From Monodelphis domestica (taxonomy: Eukaryota; Chordata; Mammalia; Didelphimorphia; Didelphidae), in contig NC_077233.1 of NCBI RefSeq assembly GCF_027887165.1, positions 232,553,872 through 232,617,871 on the forward strand: a DNA stretch of 64,000 bases. The letters run 5' to 3'. Each line of letters starts with the position of its first letter. The first letter of the stretch is position 1. The notes beneath the pieces are model-generated. The model saw only the letters and a list, made by a program, of their open reading frames with translations, was not told where the DNA came from and searched no databases. Both the position numbers and the translations under genes were made by a program. Below, piece by piece: positions 12,601 through 26,300 of this stretch.

Positions 12601-15600
12601 ATAATAAAAATGACAAAAGAAAAAGGGAATTTCTACTAGACTGATTTATTTTCAACAACAGACTCTCATCTCCCAATTCAGTCCTCATTCAAGATATAAG
12701 AATAAAGGAGAGGCGGTCACTACCCCTACCTTTTATTTATCCATTCAAAAGTTATTAAGTGCCTGCTCTGTGCCAAGCACTGTGCTAAATGCTGATGATA
12801 CCTCCCCAAAAAGGCAAAAGATAATCAATTGCTGGGAACAGAGTTGGCATAGTAAATAGAACTTCAGGGCTGGAGTGGAGAAGGTTCTCTCTAATTTTCA
12901 AGATTAGAATGTTTGGCAGGGTATAGTTGGGAAAAGAGCTCCCTGAAACAAGTATTCAAATTTGGCCTCAGACACTTCCTAGCTATCTGACCTTAGGTAA
13001 ATCATGTAATCCTGTTTGCATAGTCCTTCCTTTCTATCTTTGGATTGTTACTAGGACAGAATATAAGGGTTTTTAAAAAAATAGACCCTCCCTGCCCTCA
13101 AGAAGCTTGCAATCTAATCAGGGAGACAACATGCAAATAAATATATATGCAAAGCAAGTTATATATAGGATACATGGGAAATAATTAAAAGAGGGGATAA
13201 ACTGGAATTAAGAAGGATTATGAATGGCTTCCTGTAGAAGGCAAGATTTTAGTTAGGATATAAAGGAAATCAGGGAGATCAGTAGTCAGAGCAGGGGAAA
13301 GAGAACATTCCAGGTATGAAGGACAGCCAGAGAAAATTCCTGGAACCAAGAAATGGAGTGTCTTATTCATAGAACAGCCAAAAGGTCACTAGTGTCACTA
13401 AATTTACAATTATATGTCAAGAAGTACGGTGGAAGAAAACCAGAAAGGCAGAAGGAGACTCAATTATGAAAGGTTTTGAATATTAAAAAGAGCATTTTGC
13501 ATTTGATCCTAGAGGCAACAGGGAGCAACTGAAGTTTACTGAATAAGAGAGTTTGACATGGCATGATCAGCCCTATGTTTTAGGAAAATCACTTTAGAGG
13601 CTGAATGGAGGATGGGCTGAAGTTGGGGATAGACTTGAAGCAGGATGATCTGCCAGTAAGCTATTACAAAAAATCTAGATGTAAGATGATGAGGACCTGC
13701 TCAAGAGTAGCAGTTGTTTCAGAGGAGAAAAAGGGGCATGTGTAGATGTTGCAAAGTTAAAACTGAGAGGCCTTCACAACAGTTTGGATATGGAAAGTGA
13801 GAGATACTGAGTATGGTGTTGCCCTCTACAGTAACAGGGAAGGGAAGGGGAGGAGATAAGGCAATTTAGGGAGAAATATGAATTCTCTTTTGCACACGTT
13901 GAGTTTAAGATGTCTATTGGACATCCAGTTCGAAACATCTGAAAGGCAGCTGAAGATGTGAGACTGGAGGTCAGGAGAGAAACTAGAGCAGAAGAGGTAG
14001 CTATGAAAATCATCACCATTAAGATGGTAATTAAATCCACTGAAACTGATGAGATCACCAAATGAATTAGTATAGAGAAAGAAGAGAAGAAGGCCCAGGA
14101 CAGAATCCTACATAAGGATTTTGTAAAATGGTAATATAGAAAGAAAATAAGAAAAAAGGCAAGAGAAGAACAGACGTAGAAATTCCTTAAATCCCATGCT
14201 ATCAGATGACTAATAATTAATTTTACAACATTAAAGAAGGTCATCAAAGAAACGTGTTCAAAAAGGAAAGGCTAGTCAGACAATAACAACAAGAGATAAC
14301 CAATGAACAATTCATTCCACTGGTATCTTTTAGAGGTCAAGAAAAATTAAAGAAGGTCCCCAGAAGGGAACTTAGAGGAGAAGACATGGACAAAATAAGC
14401 AGGCAGAGATGTACTGGAATCCTCCATTTCTATTAATTGAGGAAACATTCACTTCAATAAGATCATAGATTCTTTTGTGTAAATAGGTAAGAACTGATCA
14501 ATTAGTGGTACCTGTTGTGTACCCTCCCTCTTTTTATCTACATATTTACAATGAATATATATATGTATATATATATACATATATTATCCACTACTGCTAA
14601 ACCTGTGTTAAATGTATATTAAAAGGCAAAAAAAATAGTTCTAAGGAATCAAGATTTTAGAAATATCAAGGTGACAAAATAAATTGGCATGAAATAAAAA
14701 TCTATCTAAATCTAGTTCCACCTAACTCTCTTGTGTTCAAAAAAAGTGAAGCAAATTCAAATTACTTTCCTTATTAACCTGACCCATTTAAAAATCTCTA
14801 GAGTTCCTACAGTACAGAATCTATTCAGAAATCTGTTAATGATGTGTTTCTTCTGAACATACCAAAAAAAATAATACAAGTATAACAGATCTTAAATTTT
14901 ACATATAAAGCATATATTCAGGAGACTCACTGTACACCCCAAAATTACTGCAATCATTAAAGCAGTAGAATTAACAAAGGTAGTGGGTCATTTATAAAAT
15001 TACCTGGCAAAGCACTGCGGTTGTCCACACACATGGAAAAGATTCGCTCGTATACTAATTTTCCTATGGAAAGGAGGAGGAAATGACATGGCATTGAGAC
15101 ATTATACAACTAAGAAACAATTTTTAAAAAAAGTTTCCTTAGCTAAGAACACGGAGGTCATCTCCCTGAATGTTTTAAACTTATATCACGCTGCCACCTA
15201 GTGAGTTTAAAATTTAAAGTAAAATTTTTACTCTATTCCAGAAACAAATAAAACAACACACTGAGGACTTCTCCATGGGACAGAGGTCAGGAAATACCAA
15301 GGCTGAAAGGAGTTTTGTTGCTCTTCATTTACTCAATGAACAATCCATGTTGTACTTGACTATGTCAACAGCAGGAAGATAAAAAAAAGTATTAAAATTT
15401 GGGATGTGGTGGCATAGAGAGACAAATAGAGAGGCTGAGGAAATGTTTTCATGAAGGAGTCACTCCAGCATTTGAATATTAGAAGCAAAGAAAAAAAAAT
15501 CACTAGTTTAAAAAACTGGTTTTTAATAGTCCCAAAGAGATAAGAATTCAATTAACTTACTATTAAATCAAATTAAGACAATAAAATAGGTTCAATAATT

Positions 15601-18600
15601 ATTCTTTAACTACTTTATAGAAAATTACTAAAGTAGTTTTAGAAAGATCTTCTATATTACAAAATGTTTTTAAGCAGTACTTTTGTGGTAGAAAAGAACT
15701 GGAAACAAAGTAGATGCTCAGCAAGTGGGAAACAGATGAACAAATTGTGAGTCATGAATGTAATGGAATATGACTGTAAGAAATGATGAATATGAATGCA
15801 GAAGAGTGAGGGAAGACATAAATTGATACAAAGTAAAGTAAGCACAAGAAAAACATTACACAACCACAGGAAAGAATAACACAATGGAAAGAATAACTAT
15901 AAAACAATTAAAAATGAAAGTAACAAAATCACAAAAAATAAGCTTAGGGTCACAGAGATATGAGAAGATACTCTTCCCACCTCTTTTTAGATGTTAGTGT
16001 GACACTGCATGTTTTCAGATTTTTTTCAATATATTAATTTGTTTTACTGACTTCTTATTTTTTTGTTCTTCCTTTAAATTTTGTTGTTATATGAGAGGGT
16101 TCTCTGAAAGGGGGAAGGGAAAGGTTATAGAGCAGTGGTTCTCAACCTTTCTAATGCCGTGACCCCGCAATACAGTTCCTCATGTTGCAGTGACCCCAAA
16201 ACAAGAAATTATTTTGGTGGCTACTTCAAAACTGTAATTTTGCTACAGTTATGATTCAGAATGTAAATACTTGATATGCATTATGCATTCTCATTGCTAC
16301 AAATTGAGAGGCTGAGAACCACTGTTATAGAGGAAATGTAAGCAATGTAAAAGAACAGATATCAATAAAAATTTAATTAAAAAAAAAGATGAGAGCTCAT
16401 TGGAGCAGGGAACATTTTTGTTTATCTACATGTCTCTCCAGAACTTAGGATAGGCTTTTGATAAAGTAAGTTCTAAATATATCTTTTTCACTGCATTTAG
16501 TTAAGGTGGGATGAATTAATTATTTGACTGAATAAGTAGTATTGTCATCTGTGCCATTTACCCATGAGCAATTAATTAACATTGCTCTAATTATTTAGGC
16601 TACCTTTATTACCGTCAAGAGTGTTCTGTAGTTGTAGTCTATGCAATTCACCAATAAGAGTTCATAATCAAATAAGAAACAGAGTACAGATAAAACAGAC
16701 AATTCTGATGACATAAAATTTGTATAAAATTAAAAATTTTTGCACAAACTGGTTAACTATTTCCTTTTTCTTAGTTTGTTGGAAGGAAGGGAGAGAAAGA
16801 GGAGAGAGGGAGGGAGGAAGGAAGGGAGAAAGGGAGGAAGGGAAGAAGGGAGGGAGGAGAGAGGGAGGCAAGGAAGGAGGGAGGAATGTTTCTAAAGAAA
16901 TGTTTCTAAAAATGAAATCAGCCAGTGAGTTGTAACGTACCAAGATTCTATTAAAAGTATGTATTTGTTAGAAGGTAAAAAACAACATAGACAGGTTCTT
17001 CCTGAGCAGTGATTCATTTAAACCATTTAAATTTCTCTGAAGAGATTCAAATTTATTTCACCTATAAAATGATAAAAAAAAAAACTTTCCCTAGGTCTTG
17101 CCAGCACTTACCAAATGTATCAAGTATATCAGTGATGAGGACAAATTTGCTTGGGTAGAACTGGATTACTGATGTGTCGGAAAGAAGTTTAGAACACTAG
17201 AAAAGCAAAAAATAGTAATAATAATAATATTCATCATAAAGAGTCTGACTTAGAATTCTTTAATATTGGAAAACATCACAACCATTTAGGTAAGGGATCC
17301 CAAAATCCTTCAATGCCTACTTTAAAATGAGTGAATAAAAAAATATTGCATTATTTTTTAAGGGCCAAACACTTTGCTGAGTGATAAGCATACAATAAGA
17401 AAAACAAGGCAGGGTGCAGGTAGGTGGCTCAGTGGATAGGGTAATGGAGATGGAAGCCTAGAGATGGAAGATCCTAGATTCAAATCTGACCTAAAACATT
17501 TCTTAGCTGTGTGATCCTGGGCAAGTTACATGATTTTTCCTGAGCTAATTTTGTTTTGAAGCTTACCTATAAAAACCTTCATATCTATTGAGTACATGTT
17601 ACTAAAAAATCAAACCTCCAAAAAGAGTATTAAAGTTTAAGAGAACATAACAAGCATTCTGCCTTGATTATATCTTCAACTAAAGAAGGAAACACTTAAA
17701 ATATATGAAGAATGAAGTATGGCCTCTTATTAAACAAATGTTTAGCTAATAAAAGCTTCCATGTTGTTCTTTTATTCGGGGGGAAAAAAGAGATGAAATA
17801 AAATCTCCCCAGAATGAAGCTTAGGAAGTTAGTTTTAGAATAGAAGCATAACTTAAATCTATGGAGAGTTCTTGCCAATAAAAATATTTTGGAGAAACAC
17901 TTGCTGATACAGAGAATTCTTCACCTAAACTACACAGCAAGCAACTCACATCACATGTCTCTGGAATGAGATGATCTTCCTTCAATAATATTTACTTTGT
18001 AAAATAATAACAGTCTTTGAACAGATATAAGTTATAGTTTGTCCACATGTCCTGAGACCCCAAAAAAATATTCAGTAGGATCCAAAGATTCATTTTAATG
18101 AGATTTCAAATATCTAAAGCAAAGAATCTCAGACTCTATTAAATCTCCTTTCAAAAGAAACAAGAAAATAAATGTTACCACTACTGAAGTACTGACAATG
18201 GTGAAAGCTGACAGTATAAAATAAAAATAATGTCACTCTGGAAGTCTTTTATAACATATCTATAAAAATAACATCATTTAAATGACTCATACTAGTATAA
18301 ATCACAAAGAATGTTTACTGATTAATGTTGCCTGGGATATATGACTTTTGGCTACAAATATCCAACAAAGCCAATCTGGTCTCACAGAAAAAAAAGATAA
18401 GTTGGTAGGGTAGGGAATCAAAATTATTGACTATTCAACCCATACTTATCATATAAAAATGATGGGGGCAGAATGCAATGGTTTATGAGACAACTGAGGG
18501 AAAAAAAATAAACTATGTATTGAAAAACCTATTATCCAGACAGGGATTGTCAGGCATTCTTTATTAGTTAATCTACATAGGTCAATTTGAAAGGTACAGT

Positions 18601-20318
18601 ACAGATTCTTGGAAAAATACAATGAAGAGAGTTGTTAAAGAATGGGCTCTTCTAAAGAGAATAGAAAATGTCCCAGTGACTTACTCCTTTCTATACATAA
18701 TTTCATTCTAATTTTTAATTTATTAATTCCATGTTGGAAGTTGAACTGGTTAGATAATGATCTGGGCATCACTTTGTTTTAAAAAAAAAAGAGCAAGAGA
18801 ATGATGCCAGAAGCTCTAGTATTGGTATTTTCTTGCCAATAACATCTCCTTCTAAACTATTTTCATCCCAAGACTTGTACTTATTTACTGCCTTTTTTTC
18901 CCTCACCCAGTAATACACTTTGTACCAGATAAGTGAGATTCTCCCTAGGTATTGTAGAAACATTAACTTTTAGATGGTGTCTAGGTAGTTTTAATGAGTT
19001 AATGTCCCTAAAGTGCCCAATTATCTTGGGAGTAGTTTATTAACTAGGTGACTTCTCTCTCTTTTTCAAAGGAAAAAGAAGTCTTTATTAATAAGGAGAC
19101 ATACATCTGGCAGTAGGTTTTCTTACTAAAAATGGAGAGAGGAATGGATATATTTTTAAAGTCTCTATTAGCCCTATTCATCTTTTTGGTAATTTTTTAC
19201 TTTTATCATTTTCACACAAGACTTTAAGAATCATAGTCCTGACCTGGATAACAATTTTTAGTGCCTTCACTTTCTGGTCTGAAGCCCAGGCATCCTTCAG
19301 TGACTGATTGAGTTCTTCAATTCGGTTCATATAATCCTGCTGAGTCAAATTCAGTAGCTCCCTTTGGGATCCCTGTGAATAAATCATAGGGGAAATGTAA
19401 CCAAAATTACACCTAATTTAACCATCCAAGAGAAAGAACATCAGTTCTAAGCTAAGCTTCAGTCTCTAAACCTCTCTTTCTTCCTATTCCTATGTTCCCT
19501 CCACATGAAATAGCATTTATTCTTAACCAACATGGCTTCTTTCTGTTTTCTTCAAAGAGCACACTGAATTACATTGGTTATGTGAGTAAAACATGTGCAA
19601 AATAATAATACTACCACAAGACCAGAAGATGAACCTTTAATAGAAAGTTCCTGAAAGTGAAAAGGATGTTGATATTCCTAAACAATGAGAAATAGATAAG
19701 AAAAACTTCAAAAATCTTCACTAGCTACTCAGGTTTTATTAAACAGTGAGAATACATAGTTGCTATTAAATTCATGCATTTTATAATAATTTAGCAATGA
19801 AATTACTATTTCATAGTACAGCAAAGCTGTTGAGTAAACAATAGAGAGTAATGAATTTCTCTAATAACATATAATCTGTAAGCTTTCTGCAAGAATCTAA
19901 TAAATGTTGCTTGCCTTCTTGATCTCAACTTGAGCAATGCAAAAGAAACTAGAAACTTCATAGTCTAACCTCTTCATTTCACAGATGAGGAGATTGGGGT
20001 CAGAGGAACAAACAGAATTGCCTAAGGTTATATTACATATTACCCAGGGGCACCAAGACTTAAAACCAGGTCCTCAAGTACAAATACATAGTTCTTTCCA
20101 CTACACCCTGCTGCCCACATGCTGGTATGAGTCATCAGACACAGGGATTCCATGCCAGAAATCCCCGAGTATATTCTCTACAAAAAATGCCTTCCTTCCA
20201 TGTGGGTCTATCTTTAGTTGCTATGACAGATTGTAAGGTGACAAAGATGTACATACAGTTTTAAAGCCAAATAAAAGAGATGATTAACAAAGGGAAACAA
20301 TACACAATGGGGAAAAAA

Positions 20319-20354
<36 letters not shown>

Positions 20355-23300
20355 ATGTCACTTCCTCTCTCTGGCCTCTTTGTATGGAGAGGTGGCTGGC
20401 GGCAGCATGCTGAGCATCTTGATGTCTTGGCGTGGCGGCAGCTATTGTTCAGATTTGGCAGTGAGTGTCCTTGATACAATTCTGGGGGAAGCTTAATAAC
20501 CTATTTCAGGTGAGGCATCTTCTCTGAGCTCTCTTGGAGTTTAGGCTGATTCCTTTCTCCTTTACCTTCCAAAACACTATCTTCTTAGGAAGCCTCTAAT
20601 CTTCTGAGAAGACCTTGTGGTGGAGGTCTTTGAACTCCCCCTGACACAGGCTAGGCCAGAGAGATCCTATACCCTTTCCCTCTCTCTTCTTAATTCCTTC
20701 CCTCTATATTAATTAAACCACCATAAAATTTCCAAATTGACTTGGGTTTTTTATTTGGGATTTTCCCTGGCGACCATTTAAATTTAGATTAAGTCACAAC
20801 CCTAAATTTACCTTTACACAACCATAGTAACTTTCACCTAATTGTATCATACACCTAAGTGTATCATAGACGTATCATTTCCAGATATATTACAAAGAAA
20901 AAAGAATACCATCATTAAAGCATACTTAAGTTAGAGGTCCCAGGAGCTTCTAAATGTAGCTCTGGCCCCTCTTTATTGGTCAGCATCCATGACCACTTTA
21001 TACAGAGCTCCTCAGATCAGAGATCAAGAAGAAATCAAAAAGATAAGGGGCAGCAAGGTGGCTCAGTGGAGCCAGGTCTAGAGATGGAAGGTCCTGGATT
21101 CAAAACTAGCCTTAGACATTTCCTAGTTGTGAGACTCTGGGAAAGCATTTAACCTCAATTGCCCAGTCCTTAAAGACAGAAAATAAGGATTAAAAAAAAA
21201 AAAACCCAGGGGGTAGCTAGATGGCTAGGTCCTGGGTTCAAATAAATAACAAAAACTGTTCTTGATTGGAAGAATCACCAAAAATCTTTCTCTTCTCATT
21301 GCCAGCCCTTTAGAAACAGCTCACCTCCTCCAGATCATCCAGTTCCTCCAGCCTCGTCCTGACTTTCTCAGACACTGCAGATGAAGAGGTTGCAGTCTTT
21401 CCTAGACAGAGTTCAATGTTTTAGGATATGAAGAATTTCATAAATTTATATCATTTATTATTTTTTCCTACTAATATCATGCCTATAACAGAAGAATTTC
21501 TGCTGCATTCTGAATAAAGATACTGAAATTTCTAAATGTTTGTTTACCAAAAAATAAAACAAATCAAGATGGAGGCAAATTACCTAAGGGATCAATATTT
21601 CATGAGGAAAACTTGAATTTACTACCTACCAGTGACAGAGTCGCTGAATAGCCTCTAACAGCAAGCAACTACTATCTGATTTCATTCCATTCAAACACTT
21701 CCACTGAATTGAATATTTATGTAACTTTGCATTCTGTCATTTGCTCACCCATATGAAAAGGCCAAACTAAATGGTGACACAAATTACACACTGGGTTACT
21801 CCCAGGAATCAAAGTAAACTGAAGTGTCCCCTTTTAAGTGTACACAAAAATTGCTACCCTAGTGAAACTATTATTTCATTGATTGATTGATTGATTGATT
21901 CAACAAGAATTTATTATGTTCCTTCTGCATGAGACACTAAGTCTATTCAGTTGTATTATTTAAAAACAGGAAGTAGGCTTTCAAACATCTTCAGCCCATA
22001 GATCTACATACTAGATCTAGTGGCTTTTAGTCTGTCAGCTTCCTTCCCTGAATGGTGAGAAGTGATATGGCTGCCATCTCAGCCCAAGGCAGAACTCCTC
22101 TTCAATGCCTCATCCCCCCTTTTTATTCTTTTGTAGAGCCCCCAACCTCTCCCTCAACTCAGGAATTCAGTGGTCTCATCAAACCTGCCCTAACAAGTTT
22201 ATCAGACTCTAGGAAGCAAACAACAGGTAAGGTCAATCAGAAAAAGGTTGCTGGCATTTCTTAAAAAGGAACAAAGTCTCAAGGAAGCTGGGTAGCTCAG
22301 TGGATTGAGAGCCAGGCCTAGAGGCAGGAGGTCCTAGGTTCAAATCTGGCCTCAAACACTTCCCAGCTGTGTGACCCTGGGCAAGTCACTTAACCCCCAT
22401 TGCGTAGCCCTTATCACTCTTCTGCCTTGGAACCAATACACAGTATTGATTCTAGGATGGAAGGTTATGGGTTAAAAAAAAAAGAAAGAAACAAAGTCTC
22501 AATGAAAAAGAATATCATCACTCTTCCCTTGAGGTCAGTGGCTATGTTTCTATTCTTCAGGTCAAGCAATGTGTCATCCAATCAATAGGTGGCCAATAAA
22601 TGCTTATAGAATTTAGTTTAACTCCAATTGCCTAGCCCTTATCCCTCTTTTGCCTTGGAACCAATACTGAGGACTGATTCTAAAACAGAAGGTAAGGGAG
22701 GGAGGGAGAAAGGAAAAAAGCTAAGGGGGAAGGGAGGAAGTAGTACTTGTTTAGTTTTCAAAAACAAAATTTTATTTAAAATATTTTATGTCAATAACAA
22801 ACATTTATTAAGCACCTAACCTTTCATTCATTCAATAAATAATTATCATATGAATGTCTACTATACATATAATGATCTGACAAATTAAGAAAGCATACAA
22901 GTTAGGGGATAAGGATTGTTTCTTTCGTAATATTATCCCCACTCCAACAGAATAGTGCATCAATCAAGACATGAATGACTTACTTACCTTTCTCAGATCC
23001 CATAAACAGATTCTGTAGAGAAATAATATCAGTTGTTATAATGAAGATCAGGCATTTATGGAACTGTAGAATCTGAGTCAGAAGGGAAGTCTGAAGCCAC
23101 ATAGTAACCAAGCATCATCTTTTACAATATCCTTAAGTAGACAATCACAAAAGATTGAAACCAATTACAAAGCTAGTTCTAGGAGGCAGCTAGGTGGTTC
23201 AGTGGATTGAGAGCCGTACCTAGAGATAGAAGGTCCTGAGCTCAAAGCTGTGTGATCTTGGGCAAGTCACTTAACCCCCATTGCATAGCCCTTATTCCTA

Positions 23301-26300
23301 AAATTTTCATATTTAATTGATATTTATTTCAAGATATGCCATGTCAAAAAAACTGGCCTTTAACAACAATATTGCATTATAAAAGCACTTTCCATCCTAA
23401 TTTTCTTTTTTTAATTTTTAACATTTAGTTCCATAATGCAAGCATTTGGGACATATTTCCTGGTGATGAAGTGGATCTGGGGAGGAAGGAAGTAGGTAGA
23501 GATTTTCCCAGTTGGTTAGTTTTGAAAAGCAAAGGACAAACTGGGATGATGTTTCAATGAAATGTCACCTTTACTATATTTACTAAGTAATGTTTACAAC
23601 AGATTCTGGAATGGCCATTGTGCATTGTAACTCTCTTTCTACAAACAATGTATTTACAAATGTGTAGTTAAGGGTAGTTACTGGAAGGTAAGGGTTAAAA
23701 AAGTAGTTGCAATATCACACATCTAAAAAAAGTAATATAAATAAAATTGGTTACATTAAGTAATATACTAATATATTAATATCATTATTTATCTAATATA
23801 TTGGAATATTGATTTCATATTAATATGACAAAAGTTAAATGAAACAAAACTTTAAAAATTTTTTAACTGCCAAAAGAGTATAATTAGGGACAAATGAGTG
23901 GAAAAATTCTTCATTACAATTGCTTCTTTACTCTACTAAAGTTTTTTGATACTGAGGTTCTAGAAGACCTGACCAACCCCTTTTCTCCACAATTCTAACA
24001 CTAATGACATAATAGACTTAGAGGAATTCAAACATACTAAAAAGAGAGAAAGTTTAAATCCCAAAACAAAAAGGACAAGGCAACTTACAATAGAGAGTTT
24101 TTCTGTGGTTGTGTATCTGGCAAGGATATCACCACGTTTGCATGACCAAGGTTCAAAATCAGATCCCACTGTGGAATTATCATCTCTATCTCGTTTCTTT
24201 CTTGAGCTATCCTATGAAGAAAGGTATAAAGGACTCAATAGCAACAGATAAACTCTAAACAAAAAAAATCTTTCAAAAGTCCTGCCAAGGAGGTAGTTCA
24301 TTCCTTGTGCAAACAAATACTCTTGGACTTTTATGAGCTGATAAGACAAACATAATCAGAACTAGGAGGATAATATACACAATAACAGTGATATTAGAAT
24401 AATAATCAACTGTGAAAGACTGTTCTGATCGATATAATGACCTAGGACCATTCCAAAGGACTCATGAGGAAAAAAATGTCCATCTCGAGAGAGAGAGCTT
24501 AATGAACTCTGAGTGCAAAGTAAAGCATATTTACCCCCACTTCCTTTATTTTTGTCTTTTTTTTCTTTTTGGTGTTTCCAGTATGGCTAAACTGAAAATA
24601 TGTCTTGCATGACTTCATATGTATAATGGATATTGTATTTCTTGCCTTCTCAACATAGGTGGAAGAAGTAGGGAAGGGAGGAAGAGAATTCAAAACTGAA
24701 AATCAAAATGATTTTTAAGTGATTACTCTGAATAATAGAAAAACGTTCATTGGTTTACACCCTATTATTGATTGTTGTCTTGTGCATATATATATTTTTA
24801 AAACCCTTACCTTCTGTCTTAGAATCAATACTATGTATTGGTTCTAAGGTAGAAGATCAATAAAGGCTAAGCAATGGGGGTTAAGGGACTTGTCAGAGTT
24901 ACATAGCTAGGAAGTGTGTGAGGTCACATTTGAACCCAGCACCTTCCATATCTAGGCCTGGCTCTCAATCCACTGAGCCACCTAGCTGTCTCCTTGTGAT
25001 TCTTTCAATAAATTAGCTTTGAAAATATAAAGAATATTTCTATTAATCTGCCACTGTACAGAGTTGGAGAAAAGTTGTGAAAATATGTTAACTAGTTCAC
25101 TACAAATTTATATTTCATAATCTTGACTGAACCCAATCTTTTTATACCACCCTAAAATGATTCGCTATCCCACTCACCAAAGCAGCTATTCCAAACTTTT
25201 TCATCCTTTCTCAAATCTCCTATAATCTCCTCTCTCCAATTTTATTAGCTAAGAATCTCAACTCATACTTAATTGAAAAAATAAGGTCATATATTGAGAA
25301 CTCTCCATTCCCCTCTCTCTCATCTCATATCACTGTTGCACCTCCCTCAAATGAAGATGTTGCCCTTATTTACTTTGCCAAAGCTAACCCCACTCTACAC
25401 ACCCAAATGAATCCATTCCATCCTATTTTCTCCAGAAGACTGCTCCCTTTATCATTCCTACTCTAACCCATCTTCCATGTCTCCCTGTTCCCTAACTACT
25501 TCCTACAAACATATCTATTTCTCTCCTATCCTTAAAAAGGCCTCACTTGATCTATCCATCCCTGTTAGCTATCTTCCTATATCCTTCTCTTCCTATTGCT
25601 TTTTCTTCTATACTATCTTGATTAATGAACTCATTGGCACCCCTAGATTAAATTATCATCTCTATACAGATAATTCCCAGATTTGTTTATCCAGTCCTAA
25701 CTTTTGCTGACCTTTTGTCTTGCATCTTGCAACTACCTATTGGTCAACTTCAGCTGGATGCCCCATAGACATCTCAAACTCGACATGTCCCAAACCAACC
25801 TTATCTTTCCTCCAAACTTTCCTCTTTAATTTCCCTATTACTATTGAGGGTGCCACCATCTTTCCAGTCATTCAGGCTTACAATGTAGATTTATTGACAA
25901 TAATTTATTTTCTCCTTCCCCCCATCCAATCCAATCCAAATGTTATTTCTATCTTTACAACACCTCTCCTACTCATCTCTTTCTCTCCATTGACACAGCA
26001 GCTTTCCTTATGCCAGTATTATTTCAATAGTTTTCTGGTTGGTCTCACTGACTCCAGTCTCTCTGCTCTTCAATCCATCGTCCACTCTGCTGCCAAAGTA
26101 ATCTTCCTGAAAGGTGGGTCTGACTATGTCACTCTCCAGTAAACTCTAGTGGCCCCCTATTAAGTAAAAATTGATCTGGAGGCTTATAAGCATTTATTAA
26201 TAAAGAGAGAGACTGATAGAGTAAGAGAGAGAGAAGACCATTCATTCAAAGGCGGAAGTAAAAAAAAAAGGCCCCTCTCCTTCCTGTGCTCTTTTTTTAA

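Larger units (their letters stand above)
12735..14260 (-). mobile_element. L2-clade LINE relic, minus strand
   Basis: Tail (aaaagttattaagtgcctgc, gccaagcactgtgctaaatg) then, after a SINE, about 1.2 kb of L2 coding relic. In reverse it reads a segment with [10 protein letters not shown], the same as [10 protein letters not shown] in the L2 at 25.7 kb. The 157-codon open frame at 13774-14247 is part of this relic. Confidence 0.65.

Noticed and set aside
13774..14247. 157-codon minus-strand frame with hydrophobic stretches, resembling a membrane protein
   Set aside because: It lies in an L2 LINE relic and shares GCPIDI-NST with the L2 at 25.7 kb.
16668..16943. Overlapping open frames on both strands, rich in Arg/Glu/Gly or Ser/Pro
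   Set aside because: Artefact of a purine microsatellite.
19178..19387. Minus-strand frame starting MIYSQGSQ as a separate small protein
   Set aside because: The Met and first residues are intron; the frame is VPS35L exon 7.
21879..21900. (ATTG)n and other short direct repeats as a CRISPR-like array
   Set aside because: No regular spacers; simple tandem repeat in a mammalian intron.
22283..22490. tRNA genes suggested by heads with A/B-box-like sequence
   Set aside because: All are SINE heads with SINE bodies and tails; no cloverleaf with intact acceptor stem was found.
25720..26142. 140-codon plus-strand frame as a gene
   Set aside because: L2 relic following a mutated YADD box.
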